The notes: generated by a model not told the origin, from the letters alone. Shown: positions 1-9,205, numbered from the stretch's first letter. The stretch is 64,000 nt of DNA from JBMNGG01 sp050949705 (GCA_050949705.1 JBMNGG010000017.1:1-64000); one strand, 5' to 3'. A program made the numbers and translations.

Positions 1-724
1 CAATGGATGCAGCTTTTGCGGTATCCTCATCATAGATAACTTCCCGGGCAGGACCAATGTATGTATCAACTAACTTATTTATAGAACGTTGGTCTTCCGG
101 GTCAAACTCACGAATGGAATCAACTTCATCATCAAAAAACTCCAAACGATATGGATATTCGCGTGTTAGTGGATATATATCAAGAATTGCCCCACGGACA
201 GCAAACTGTCCCCGGCCTTCAATCATATCAACCCTTTCGTAACCCATAGCAGAGAGCTTTGATATAGTTTCAGCCATTGGAATTGTCTCTCCGACTCTAA
301 ATCTAATTGTGAATTTCTTCACTACTTCCGGTGGAATCATCTTAGATAATAATGCCTGAATTGGAGCTACCACCACCATTGGTTTCCTTAAAAGTAAGCT
401 TTCTATTACCTTTAGTCTTTGAGCTGTATGCTCCAAGCTACGGGCAGCAGTTTCGTAAGGTAATACAGAACTGGCAGGAAAGATAGCTACACTTTCAGCT
501 CCCAAAAAGAATGATATATCTTCCATAATTTTTTTTGCTTCTAAAGAATCTGCAGTTACGACTAAAACCTGTGAACCTGCCCGCTTTTTTAATGCTGCAG
601 CTAAGTACGCCCGTTGTGAATCTGAGATTCCATAGGCAAATAGATTTGACTTGCCATTTTGCAAGTCCTTTAACAGTTTTTGAAACTCCAATATTTCTTC
701 TGTAGCTTTAATAAGTTGACCCAT
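1..724 (-). CDS. mfd: Transcription-repair coupling factor Mfd, N-terminal part (cut by window edge)
   Basis: Only the first 241 codons are present; the gene continues past base 1. The translated start (MGQLIKATEEILEFQKLLKD) and the segments FAYGISDSQRAYLAAALKK, LPYETAARS and DMIEGRGQFAVRGAILDIYP are typical of the UvrB-homology N-terminal module of Mfd, the DNA translocase that removes stalled RNA polymerase and recruits UvrA for strand-specific repair. The ATG at 724 follows an AGGAG site at a normal distance. UvrB also has this module, but UvrB begins differently and would show a Walker A motif early, so Mfd is the better reading. The helicase motor and RNA polymerase-binding domains are outside the window. 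Confidence 0.9.
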   Translation of the reverse strand, partial: MGQLIKATEEILEFQKLLKDLQNGKSNLFAYGISDSQRAYLAAALKKRAGSQVLVVTADSLEAKKIMEDISFFLGAESVAIFPASSVLPYETAARSLEHTAQRLKVIESLLLRKPMVVVAPIQALLSKMIPPEVVKKFTIRFRVGETIPMAETISKLSAMGYERVDMIEGRGQFAVRGAILDIYPLTREYPYRLEFFDDEVDSIREFDPEDQRSINKLVDTYIGPAREVIYDEDTAKAASI

Positions 725-775
725 TACAAACTCCTGTTTTAAATAATAATGATAATTTTCAGATAAATACCAAAA

Positions 776-795
776 AGCCCTTTTTGTCAAGGGCT
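776..795 (-). terminator. Rho-independent terminator
   Basis: AGCCCTT and AAGGGCT arms enclose a short loop; on the minus strand the stem is followed by a T run. It lies after the PrsW-like gene and just before mfd, so it probably ends the methyltransferase/PrsW-like transcript. Confidence 0.6.
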
Positions 796-852
796 AATAA
801 TAGTTATTATACCCCAACTGATAAACTATATCAACAAAAGCTTAAAAGGTCT

Positions 853-1281
853 TTATACGCCTTTACTAATATATATTACAATAGTATTCCAAAAAATATG
901 AATACCTATAACTATCAGTACAGCAAAAAAGTAACTATCAAAGTATTCTATCATATACTGTGTTAACACTCCAAAAAAAAGATGGCTTACAAATCCGGTA
1001 AAGCCAGCTAAGTAAGCTATGTTACCACGGCTTTTATAAATATCATAAAGCGCTTCCACTGCTCCAAAGCTTCCATGAGATATAATTATATTAGCTCTAA
1101 GTATAAAAGCAAAACCAGTTTTTAAACTTTCCTCAAACACTGGAGCCCAATAAGTTACTACTCCTTGACCTAGGTACTTAAGTGATTTACTGTTGATAAA
1201 GTAAGCAAAGATAGCAGCAGCCAATCCTGGAACCATAGAAAAGATAATCCTGTCAATAGAAAGATCAGGTATTAATATCAT
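853..1281 (-). CDS. PrsW-like polytopic membrane protein (putative intramembrane protease)
   Basis: A hydrophobic protein of about 142 residues with four or five membrane segments. The motifs FEESLKTG, GAVEALYD, SHLFFGVLTQ and IHIFWN resemble, in order, the EExxK, FExxxY, HxxxxxxG and HxxxN signatures of PrsW/CPBP-type glutamic/metallo intramembrane proteases; this assignment is inference. The family is usually longer, so this may be a minimal version. The start is uncertain. The reading frame runs back to 1332, but the AAAGGAG site is almost in contact with the ATG at 1281, and a later ATG at about 1236 is also possible. The 5' end overlaps the methyltransferase gene, suggesting translational coupling. 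Confidence 0.5.
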   Translation of the reverse strand: MILIPDLSIDRIIFSMVPGLAAAIFAYFINSKSLKYLGQGVVTYWAPVFEESLKTGFAFILRANIIISHGSFGAVEALYDIYKSRGNIAYLAGFTGFVSHLFFGVLTQYMIEYFDSYFFAVLIVIGIHIFWNTIVIYISKGV

Positions 1282-2998
1282 CTCCTTTATTAAAAAAGGT
1301 TTTTTTATAAAATATCTCGTTACCCTTCTCAAATCTTAAATAATCAGATTCTAGTTTTAAGATACAATCAACAGTTTCTATATCAAAGGCTTCCTTATCA
1401 AATTGCATTTCCTTCGAATCACTACTTACTAAACCACCGTAAATTGTATTAATCCAGCGAATTACTGCAGTTTCATAAATTTCCGAAAGTTGTGCTTGCT
1501 GGTTTTTAAACAAACATTCTTCAGTGCTAGTAATAATTATTTCCCTTATGTCGAGAAGCTTTTCTCTTTCTTCGTTTTTTTTGACAACATAATGTTTTAT
1601 GGTAGGTTTTCGAAAGTTTAAAATAAGATCGTGCTTTAATGCTTTACCAGACCAAGACTGGACAAAAGAATGGCTTATAGGTTTTTGAGGTACGATATTT
1701 TCTTTTTTAAAACCAGCCGCTTGACATGCTTTCAAAAGGGCAAGCCAGATTTTGCTATCTTTATTATTAAAGGTTACAGAAAGCCATCGACCTGGTTTCA
1801 TCACCCGGTAAACTTCACTAAATGCCTCAGTTAACATTTCTTCAAAGCTGTTATCCTTTTTCCCCTGAAAATCATTTACCGTAATCTCATTATCTATAAA
1901 CTCATGACTCATTTTGAGCCATGACCTCCACAAATATGTGAGCTCATAATACTGTATACTCCCACCATAGGGAGGATCAGTAAAGCAATAATCTATACTT
2001 TCATCTGGGATGTTTGAAAGGTCTTGGGCAGGTCTGTTAAATATCATAAGAGTTCCATCAGATAAAAGACTGTCAAAATCTGCTGCTAATTTGTAATAAT
2101 TACCGATGAGCTTGTTAGTTTCTTCCTTGCCTTTATATATACCCCAACGCCATTTCACTCGGTTCTCAAATCTTTCCCAGACATTTTCCTCGATCCAATC
2201 CCCCATGCAATAATAGGAATTAGCCGACATAGGCCTTAATTGTTCACTTTTGAGTTTGCTGACATGAAGCAGGGTATTTGAAAATGCAAGAAGCATCAAT
2301 TCCTTAATATCTAGGTCGCTGATTTTCTGTATTTCATTGTAAAGCAATGAAAGTGCAGTTAAATTTCGACGGGTAAAAAGCTTATCTACACTATCCATCC
2401 CTGCATTTTTCAACCTCATTGTTTCCCGCCCATCGGGAAATTGGTCTTTTGGAAACCAAAAAGGTATTTCATTGTCCTCTAATGTATCTAAGAACTGCCT
2501 TTCTTTAAAAGTCAAAGTCCTTCTTATGTGTCCACTTAATCCATGTTTCCTGCTGCATCGACCTTCAACTATCCAATTATCTTTTAAAGACGGCCCTCGT
2601 ACAAGATGCTTTGTATAAACCTTAGCCCCACAAGAAAGGCAAGGTTCCAGTAATACGTACATATCCATAATCTCTTTTTTTAAGTTTGCCCTAATTTTCG
2701 AAAACTCTTCATCGAATTTTTCCAAATTTATAGGTGAGCGGCATATGTTTTTGGCAATAAAAGTAGCCATTGGATTTAGGTCATTTAGCACTACCTTCCT
2801 TCGATTGATTAATGCTTCACAACCTACCACGCCACTACCGCAAAATGGATCCAAGACAATTTCCCCTTCTTTGGAAAAATGTCTTATATATTCTGATACT
2901 ACATACCAGGGCTTAGCAGCCCAATATTTGTGCATCTTATATCTGGCACAGTCCTTTTCGGAAGGAACTGCGTAATCTATGGGTGTATCAACACTCAC
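1265..2998 (-). CDS. Solitary DNA methyltransferase (N4/N6 amino-MTase, DPPY type)
   Basis: A protein of about 577 residues. An AdoMet-binding motif DPFCGSG lies at residues 50-56 and the catalytic DPPYGG at about 341-346, giving the order motif I then motif IV seen in beta-type adenine-N6/cytosine-N4 methyltransferases. Between them is a Cys pair (CLSC) with a later Cys, possibly a zinc-binding insert. The GTG start at 2998 is chosen because GGAGG lies 7 bases upstream; the longer frame to 3061 has no such site and gives an implausible hydrophobic N-terminus. No restriction endonuclease, specificity subunit or helicase is adjacent, so it is an orphan enzyme or belongs to a system encoded elsewhere. 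Confidence 0.82.
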   Translation of the reverse strand: MSVDTPIDYAVPSEKDCARYKMHKYWAAKPWYVVSEYIRHFSKEGEIVLDPFCGSGVVGCEALINRRKVVLNDLNPMATFIAKNICRSPINLEKFDEEFSKIRANLKKEIMDMYVLLEPCLSCGAKVYTKHLVRGPSLKDNWIVEGRCSRKHGLSGHIRRTLTFKERQFLDTLEDNEIPFWFPKDQFPDGRETMRLKNAGMDSVDKLFTRRNLTALSLLYNEIQKISDLDIKELMLLAFSNTLLHVSKLKSEQLRPMSANSYYCMGDWIEENVWERFENRVKWRWGIYKGKEETNKLIGNYYKLAADFDSLLSDGTLMIFNRPAQDLSNIPDESIDYCFTDPPYGGSIQYYELTYLWRSWLKMSHEFIDNEITVNDFQGKKDNSFEEMLTEAFSEVYRVMKPGRWLSVTFNNKDSKIWLALLKACQAAGFKKENIVPQKPISHSFVQSWSGKALKHDLILNFRKPTIKHYVVKKNEEREKLLDIREIIITSTEECLFKNQQAQLSEIYETAVIRWINTIYGGLVSSDSKEMQFDKEAFDIETVDCILKLESDYLRFEKGNEIFYKKTFFNKGDDINT

Positions 2999-3147
2999 AG
3001 TTCCACCTCCACAAATACATAAATAAAAAATTAGTTTTGTAGTAATACCTATATTATACATTTTGAGCTATTTTTGTAAAAGGTTCACTAAAAAATAAAA
3101 ACACTTTAGCATGTTTTGCCTCTTTTAAAATTATCTATTTTAGTATA

Positions 3148-3181
3148 TATTATAAACAGAACATATGTTCTGTTTATAATA
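3148..3181. promoter_or_regulatory. 34-bp perfect palindrome with LexA/DinR-type core upstream of dnaE
   Basis: Two 17-base arms mirror each other perfectly. The centre reads AGAACATATGTTCT, matching the Gram-positive SOS box pattern GAAC-N4-GTTC. It lies in AT-rich DNA just before the dnaE ribosome binding site, overlapping the likely -10/transcription start region, as expected for a repressor operator. The palindrome is much longer than a minimal SOS box. Confidence 0.7.
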
Positions 3182-3194
3182 AAGAGGTGATATC

Positions 3195-6100
3195 ATGTCT
3201 TTTTGCCATCTGCATGTTCATTCAGAGTATAGTCTGTTAGATGGTTTATGCCGTTTACCTCAACTGATAAACCGAGGAGCAGAGCTTAATATGCCTGCAT
3301 TGGCTATAACCGATCATGGTAGTCTTTCAGGGGTTGTTCCTTTTTATAAGCTTTGCCTTAATGCAGGAATAAAACCCATTATCGGTTGTGAAGTATATGT
3401 GGTAGAAAACCACCAGAAAAAAGAAGGTAAAGAAAACCCTAATCATCTGGTGCTTCTTGCTGAAAACCAAGAAGGTTATAAGAATCTTTTAAAACTGGTA
3501 ACTATTTCCCATCTTGAAGGGTTTTACTATCGACCAAGATTAGACAAGAAGCTGCTTTCTACATACAGCGAAGGGTTAATAGCTCTTTCCGGGTGTTTAA
3601 AAGGAGAGGTTGCCTGCAGGATACTTGAGGACAATTTAACACAGGCCCAGAAAACGGCCTTAGAATATGCTGCAATCTTTGGTAAAGATAATTTTTATCT
3701 GGAACTTCAGGATCACAGCCTAGCTGAGCAAAAAAAGATAAACTTTTGGCTTAAAAATCTATCCAAAAAGCTTTCCATTCCACTTGTTGCTACTAATGAT
3801 GTACACTACCTAAAACCTGAAGATGCCAGGATTCATGACATCCTACTATCTGTACAGACCCTGTCGGTGATGGGGAAAGCTCTTTCCCTGCCAAGCAGGG
3901 AGCATTATTTTAAAAGGGAAGAGGAGATGTATAAACTGTTTTATGATACACCAGATGCCTTGGAAAACACAGCCCTTATCGCATCTAGATGTAATGTAAA
4001 ACTTGACCTTGGTAGTTTGAATCTACCGGAAATACATGTGCCCCCTGGTTATGACACCCAAAAATACCTTGAAAAGCTTTGTTTAGAAGGTGCTAAAAAA
4101 CACTACAAAAACCCACTTCCCTTGGAAGTTTCAGAAAGGCTATCCTACGAATTATCGGTGATAAAGAAAACAGGTTATTCCGGCTATTTTCTTATAGTTA
4201 AAGATATAGTGGATTTTGCTTTGAATAACCAAATACCAGTAGGTGTAGGGCGAGGATCGGCTGCCGGAAGTTTAGTAGCCTTTTGTCTAGGTATTACCGA
4301 TATAGACCCACTCAAATATGGCCTTATATTTGAGCGTTTTTTAAATCCTCAGCGCATTAGTCCTCCAGATATTGATGTAGATTTATGTCATCGAGGACGC
4401 CGGGAAGTGCTGGAGTATATTCGGGAGCGTTTCGGCCGGGAACATATCGCCCATGTGGGTGCCTTTTCCACCCTTCAAGCCCGGGCAGTACTTCGGGATA
4501 CCGGCAGGGCTCTGGACCTTGATTACAAAAAAATAGACCGGATGTGCTCTTTTATTCCCTATTCCCGTATGAGCTTGGAACAAGCAGAATCCAAAAGCCC
4601 ATATCTTTCAGCCATGATTCGCCAGGAAGTTGATGCTAGACGGGCCTTTGAAGCTGCCAGGTGTCTACAAGGCCTCCCCCGGCATATGACTCAACACTCG
4701 GCAGGAGTAGTTATAGCCAAAAAGCCTTTAACCGAATACGTGCCACTACAGCGGGCATCAGGGGATGAAATTATAACCCAGGCTGATATGGATATGTTAG
4801 AGGATTTAGGGCTCGTTAAAATTGATCTTTTGGGCCTTAGATTCCTAACTGTTATAGGAGATACTTTAAAGCTAGTTCACCAAAGGCATAATATTAAGCT
4901 TTCTGCTTGCGATATCCCCCCAGATGACCTAAAAACATATAATGCTCTAGCGCAAGGCGACACTACCTCTACTTTTCAATTGGAGAGCAGTGGCATGAGA
5001 AATCTGCTAAAGAAAATTCGCCCTAAAAATATTGAAGACCTGTCGGCAGTGCTGGCTCTATACCGTCCAGGCCCTCTCCAAAGTGGTATGACCGAAGAGT
5101 TCATAGCTAGAAGGCAGGGCAAAAAAGATGTATCTTACCCCCACCCCTGTCTAAAACCTGTGCTCTCAAGTACCTATGGGGTTTTCGTATATCAGGAACA
5201 ATTGATGCAAGCCGCCCATGCGGTTGCAGGCTATACCTTAGGTGAGGCGGACCTTTTACGTAGGGCAATTGCCAAAAAGAATAAAAAAGATTTGGAAAAA
5301 CAGCGTCCGGAATTCATTCAAAGAGCCCGTATGCGTGGAATTGACCATAAAACTTCCCAACATATTTTCTCGGTGCTTGAAGCTTTCGGAGATTATGGTT
5401 TTAACAAGGCCCACAGCATATGTTATGCTGTAATGGCTTACAGAACCGTATTTTTGAAAGAACACTTCCCTTTAGAATATTTTTCGGCTCTACTTTCTCT
5501 ATATATGGATACACCATCTCGCTTACAGTTATATTTGTCTGAAACTCGACGGAAAGGAATATCATTGCTGAGACCTGACATAAATAAAAGCAGTATCGGA
5601 TTTTCGCCTGAAAATGCGCCTACAGAACCAGATAAATTTTATAATAATAGCAGATTTTATACTGATAACCGTGATGAGCTTTTAGGTGCCATTAGGACTG
5701 GATTTGCTATGATTAAAAACTTAGGGCCGAAAGGCATAACCGAAATTCTAAAAGTTCGAGAGGAAAAACCTTTTACCGGATTTTTTAATTTTTGTCGCCG
5801 TATAGATAATCGTGCTATTAACATCCGAGCTTTAGAGTCCCTGATTTTAGCCGGGGCCTTCGACAGCTTCAACATACCTCGACCGGCTTTACTGCTTTCA
5901 GCCAAACCTGCTCTTATGGAAAAACAAAAACATCAGGGACAGATAAGCCTTTTTCCCGAAGAATCACCCATCCAAACCTTAGCTGAAGATGTAGTGCTCA
6001 AGGATTTTTCTCGAGAACAAAAAATACATCATGAATTTGAGTACCTCGGTCACTTTATAACTAGGCATCCTATGGAATTTTGGGAAGAAACCGCTCGTAA

Positions 6101-6521
6101 TTTTCGCACACATACTATAGCTAAAGTCCTAGGAATTAATCACAAGAAAAAAGTGCGCCTTGTAGGTATTATGTTAGATACACGCTTTGGGCGGACCCGA
6201 AGTGGCAACCGCATGATGTTTATTTTACTGGAAGACTTAACCGGCAGTGTAGAGCTGGTAGTATTTCCCCGGCAGCTTCGACGGTACGGTCCTTACCTAT
6301 CCTCCACTAATCCTATACTAGTAGAAGGATGGGTAGATTTTTCCGATGACGGTCAGCGCACCCTAATCCTTGAAAAGGCCATGCCTTTAATAAAGCCAAA
6401 CAGTGGGGATGAGATAGAACCAAGGAGCTGTGAGAATCCCCATAATAAGCCCAAAACTGTTAGCCTCAGCAGAGTTAAGATTAAGGCTCCTACCCAGTCG
6501 TCTGTGATACAGGTATATTAG
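3195..6521 (+). CDS. dnaE: DNA polymerase III alpha subunit, DnaE type
   Basis: A 1108-residue replicative or translesion C-family polymerase. Residues 1-270 form a PHP domain starting HLHVHSEYSLLDG. The palm carries PPDIDVD at about 390-396, supplying two catalytic aspartates, and LGLVKIDLLGL further on supplies the third region. The YRPGPLQSG, FVYQEQLM and FGDYGFNKAHS motifs follow, then helix-hairpin-helix DNA binding and a C-terminal OB fold near 980-1065. Low-GC Gram-positives usually use PolC for bulk synthesis with DnaE alongside, so the role could be primer extension or damage tolerance. GAGGTG precedes the ATG. The palindromic SOS-like site upstream suggests damage induction. The last 135 bases overlap a convergent gene. 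Confidence 0.95.
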   Translation: MSFCHLHVHSEYSLLDGLCRLPQLINRGAELNMPALAITDHGSLSGVVPFYKLCLNAGIKPIIGCEVYVVENHQKKEGKENPNHLVLLAENQEGYKNLLKLVTISHLEGFYYRPRLDKKLLSTYSEGLIALSGCLKGEVACRILEDNLTQAQKTALEYAAIFGKDNFYLELQDHSLAEQKKINFWLKNLSKKLSIPLVATNDVHYLKPEDARIHDILLSVQTLSVMGKALSLPSREHYFKREEEMYKLFYDTPDALENTALIASRCNVKLDLGSLNLPEIHVPPGYDTQKYLEKLCLEGAKKHYKNPLPLEVSERLSYELSVIKKTGYSGYFLIVKDIVDFALNNQIPVGVGRGSAAGSLVAFCLGITDIDPLKYGLIFERFLNPQRISPPDIDVDLCHRGRREVLEYIRERFGREHIAHVGAFSTLQARAVLRDTGRALDLDYKKIDRMCSFIPYSRMSLEQAESKSPYLSAMIRQEVDARRAFEAARCLQGLPRHMTQHSAGVVIAKKPLTEYVPLQRASGDEIITQADMDMLEDLGLVKIDLLGLRFLTVIGDTLKLVHQRHNIKLSACDIPPDDLKTYNALAQGDTTSTFQLESSGMRNLLKKIRPKNIEDLSAVLALYRPGPLQSGMTEEFIARRQGKKDVSYPHPCLKPVLSSTYGVFVYQEQLMQAAHAVAGYTLGEADLLRRAIAKKNKKDLEKQRPEFIQRARMRGIDHKTSQHIFSVLEAFGDYGFNKAHSICYAVMAYRTVFLKEHFPLEYFSALLSLYMDTPSRLQLYLSETRRKGISLLRPDINKSSIGFSPENAPTEPDKFYNNSRFYTDNRDELLGAIRTGFAMIKNLGPKGITEILKVREEKPFTGFFNFCRRIDNRAINIRALESLILAGAFDSFNIPRPALLLSAKPALMEKQKHQGQISLFPEESPIQTLAEDVVLKDFSREQKIHHEFEYLGHFITRHPMEFWEETARNFRTHTIAKVLGINHKKKVRLVGIMLDTRFGRTRSGNRMMFILLEDLTGSVELVVFPRQLRRYGPYLSSTNPILVEGWVDFSDDGQRTLILEKAMPLIKPNSGDEIEPRSCENPHNKPKTVSLSRVKIKAPTQSSVIQVY

Positions 6522-6962
6522 AAAACCTACTAAGAAAACGACAAATATATGAAGTAAACCGCTAATATAATTAGACCAAAGAAAATCTGTATTTATGTAT
6601 TTACCTAAAGCTTCGGTTTCAAGGATTCCTAACATAACCATTCCACCTAGAAAATCCGCAAAGTATCCAAAGACCGCTGCCTTAAAAGCATACCTGACGA
6701 CCACTTTGCTGTTAATCTCAGGCAAGGTGGTTTTTTCACTGCCAGGAGCTCTAAAACAATAGATTTTTAACCTGTTAAACTTTTTATGCCTTTTTAGATA
6801 TAGCCAGACAAGTATAGTATAAATGACAAAATAAACAGCAAAAGCCAAAGGAACACGCCTAGGTATAAAAGGAAAAACCCATAGGGGAAATATGAGATTA
6901 TATAGTACATTTGAATTATTAAAATACGTAGAAGGACATTTATCTAATGTAGATTTTTCCAT
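6387..6962 (-). CDS. Conserved polytopic membrane protein, function unknown
   Basis: A 191-residue protein with about five hydrophobic segments: roughly 20-35, 40-58, 92-115, 133-155 and a C-terminal SFGLIMGILTAPWFYLIPT helix. A charged loop lies at 60-90. I do not recognise a named family with confidence; it resembles small sporulation or stress-associated membrane proteins of Firmicutes only in general layout. The ATG at 6962 follows GGAGG at 8 bases. Its final 45 codons overlap the 3' end of dnaE on the opposite strand, yet both ends look like real protein, so the overlap seems genuine. Confidence 0.65.
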   Translation of the reverse strand: MEKSTLDKCPSTYFNNSNVLYNLIFPLWVFPFIPRRVPLAFAVYFVIYTILVWLYLKRHKKFNRLKIYCFRAPGSEKTTLPEINSKVVVRYAFKAAVFGYFADFLGGMVMLGILETEALGKYINTDFLWSNYISGLLHIFVVFLVGFLIYLYHRRLGRSLNLNSAEANSFGLIMGILTAPWFYLIPTVWLY

Positions 6963-7047
6963 GGATTAAACCTCCATTTGTTTTTTACTACATAAGCTTT
7001 ATACTTTAATAGAAATATGGTAATATTTATAAAAAAGGAGATGAACA

Positions 7048-7899
7048 ATGAAAATTAAAATAATTACAGATTCATCAAATGACCTTCCTCAAGAAATATT
7101 AGACCGATATGAAATAGATTTTGCCTCTTTAACTATCGCATTTGATGATGAAGCATTTCATGACGGCAAAAACTTAAGTCGGGATGAATTTTACTTTCGG
7201 CTAATTGAAGCTAAGCAGTATCCAAAAACCAGTCAGCCTTCACCCCAGGCCTTTTATGATCTTATAAAAGACGCCTTGGATAAAGGTTATGAGGTGCTAG
7301 TAATAACACTATCTTCTGCCCTTAGCGGAACTTATGAAAGTGCTTGTATAGCAAAAAAACAGCTAAACGCTGAGGAACAAGAGAAGGTCCATATTGTAGA
7401 TACACTGGCTGCATCCATTGGTCAAGGTTTACTAGTATATGAAGCTGCAAAAATGGCCGAACAGGGTATGTCAGCTATAGAAATATGTGAAAAAATCACT
7501 GCTTTAAGACAAAAGCTAGAATCAATCTTTACAGTAGATACATTAGAGTATCTTTTAAAAGGCGGCCGTATATCAAAATTTAAAGCAACTTTAGGCACCA
7601 TGCTTGATATAAAACCAATTTTATTCATAGATTCCAATGGAAAATTGGTAATACTTGAAAAGGTCCGAGGTAGAAAAAGGGCATATTCAAGACTACTTGA
7701 TATTATGGATGAAAAAGGGAAAAATCTCTCTCAACAAACTGTAGGCATAGTTCACTCTCGTGCTCTACAAGAAGCACAGAAGCTCGCTAATGAAATAAAA
7801 TCCAGATTCGATTGTAAAGACATTATAATCGGAGAACTATCAGCCACAATAGGGACTCATACTGGTCCTAAATGTATCGGACTATTTTTCTATCATTGA
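7048..7899 (+). CDS. DegV family fatty-acid-binding protein (FakB-like)
   Basis: 283 residues covering the full length of the DegV family. The N-terminus KIITDSSNDLPQEIL, the central TSQPSP motif and LSSALSGTYESA are family hallmarks, as are DTLEYLLKGGRISK and the C-terminal IGTHTGP. DegV proteins bind one fatty acid molecule; in Gram-positive bacteria they present it to the FakA kinase for phosphorylation and membrane incorporation. No fakA is nearby, so function is by family only. AAGGAG lies 7 bases before ATG. The gene ends 5 bases from the convergent methyltransferase gene. Confidence 0.92.
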   Translation: MKIKIITDSSNDLPQEILDRYEIDFASLTIAFDDEAFHDGKNLSRDEFYFRLIEAKQYPKTSQPSPQAFYDLIKDALDKGYEVLVITLSSALSGTYESACIAKKQLNAEEQEKVHIVDTLAASIGQGLLVYEAAKMAEQGMSAIEICEKITALRQKLESIFTVDTLEYLLKGGRISKFKATLGTMLDIKPILFIDSNGKLVILEKVRGRKRAYSRLLDIMDEKGKNLSQQTVGIVHSRALQEAQKLANEIKSRFDCKDIIIGELSATIGTHTGPKCIGLFFYH

Positions 7900-7904
7900 T
7901 AAAA

Positions 7905-9152
7905 TTATTCTTTTTTAAATATGACTATACGATTTGTATTTGTACCGGACACATTATTATCAATCCCCCATATGTTAGAGGTCTTTGTAAACTCCTGCAA
8001 ATTGATTAAAATTCCTTCACAAGAAAAACCCGATTTTAATCCGAGGGGAACTACATATTCATCAAGTTTGATAGAACCTCCCCTCACTTCTCCTACTTCA
8101 AAGGCTACCCATCCACCTTTTTTCGTAATTCTAAAAAGCTCGTTGAAAACTTCTTGCATTACCGTAGACCATTTTTCCACACTGCTTGTTATTGTTATTC
8201 TTTCTGACACACTTTCTACATCAATGGAATTAAACCAGCACCGAAGCCAGTTATCTTGAGAATATTGTACTATATCTAAAAATGGTGGTGATGTAACGGT
8301 TAATTTTACACAGTCTGATGGTATTTGCTCAGTTCTCCCGGAATCTTGCGTCAAAAATATGGCAGTTTTCCCAGCATTAAATAGATTTTCTTTCTGGCTT
8401 TCAGTAACATTCTTTATGAGACTTTTAGTTTTTTTAAGAATGAGCTTCCGGGTATTTCTATACTCAGGCTTTTGACCACGTCTTTTATTTATCTTTATTT
8501 GTCTCTCGGGACTTGTAGCCTGATTGGGCGGCAGAGTATATACAGAGAAGAATCCTTTTGAATGTCCTGTAAGTCTATTGGTAGCTACCATTCTTATCCA
8601 CTTATCAAGAACATCTTCTTTTCCCGATTGTTTCCTCTCTAATAAGTAATTTTTCAAGGAAACGATTTCTCCCTCGGTTTCATGATGATAAAACATGGAG
8701 AGGTCTATATCAGCTTTGGCATTTTTATCTATTGGGATTTCCTTTAGTCTCTCATCAACTTCACTTAATTTTGGCACGAAAAACCTAGGATAACACAAAA
8801 TCTCACTTAAAGGATTTATGTCATTTGCGATCACTCTACGTCCTAAAAGACCAGCTTCGATAACAGTAGTGCCTCGACCACTAAAGGGGTCGTATATGAT
8901 ATCATCTTTATGTGTCAAAAACTCTATGAAAAAACGCGGCAATTGTGGCTTAAAACATGCTCTATAGGAAACTTCATGAATAGATGAAGCCTGTCGCTGT
9001 TTTGAAGTCCAAAATTCATTTATGTATTTTCTTACCTTTATCCCTTTAATATCTACATCTTGTATTTGAGTTTTTGCTTCTGTTTTATCACATGGGTGTA
9101 AACAGAAGTTTTCCAGATATTTATGTATATTATTAGAATTACTTGTTGGCAT
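7905..9152 (-). CDS. Solitary DNA methyltransferase (TSPPF type, probably N4-cytosine)
   Basis: 415 residues. The AdoMet motif DPFSGRGTT is at 88-96 and the catalytic TSPPF at about 287-291. SPPF/SPPY is the form usual in cytosine-N4 methyltransferases, so N4-methylcytosine is the preferred guess. A basic stretch around 240-265 (KINKRRGQKPEYRNTRK) may contact DNA. The ATG at 9152 is preceded by GGAGG at 8 bases. No endonuclease gene is adjacent on either strand. Together with the DPPY enzyme 5 kb away it gives two unpaired methyltransferases around dnaE; they share little outside the motifs. Confidence 0.82.
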   Translation of the reverse strand: MPTSNSNNIHKYLENFCLHPCDKTEAKTQIQDVDIKGIKVRKYINEFWTSKQRQASSIHEVSYRACFKPQLPRFFIEFLTHKDDIIYDPFSGRGTTVIEAGLLGRRVIANDINPLSEILCYPRFFVPKLSEVDERLKEIPIDKNAKADIDLSMFYHHETEGEIVSLKNYLLERKQSGKEDVLDKWIRMVATNRLTGHSKGFFSVYTLPPNQATSPERQIKINKRRGQKPEYRNTRKLILKKTKSLIKNVTESQKENLFNAGKTAIFLTQDSGRTEQIPSDCVKLTVTSPPFLDIVQYSQDNWLRCWFNSIDVESVSERITITSSVEKWSTVMQEVFNELFRITKKGGWVAFEVGEVRGGSIKLDEYVVPLGLKSGFSCEGILINLQEFTKTSNIWGIDNNVSGTNTNRIVIFKKE

Positions 9153-9205
9153 GATTATACCTCCAGAATTACAAACCTAACATTGATTTCAGTAAAGAGT
9201 TGCAC

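Noticed and set aside
784..966. Small plus-strand ORF of 60 codons
   Set aside because: No ribosome binding site, overlaps the terminator and the 3' end of the PrsW-like gene, and low-complexity composition.
1265..9152. Complete restriction-modification or BREX/DISARM-type defence island
   Set aside because: No endonuclease, helicase, PglZ or other defence gene accompanies the two methyltransferases.
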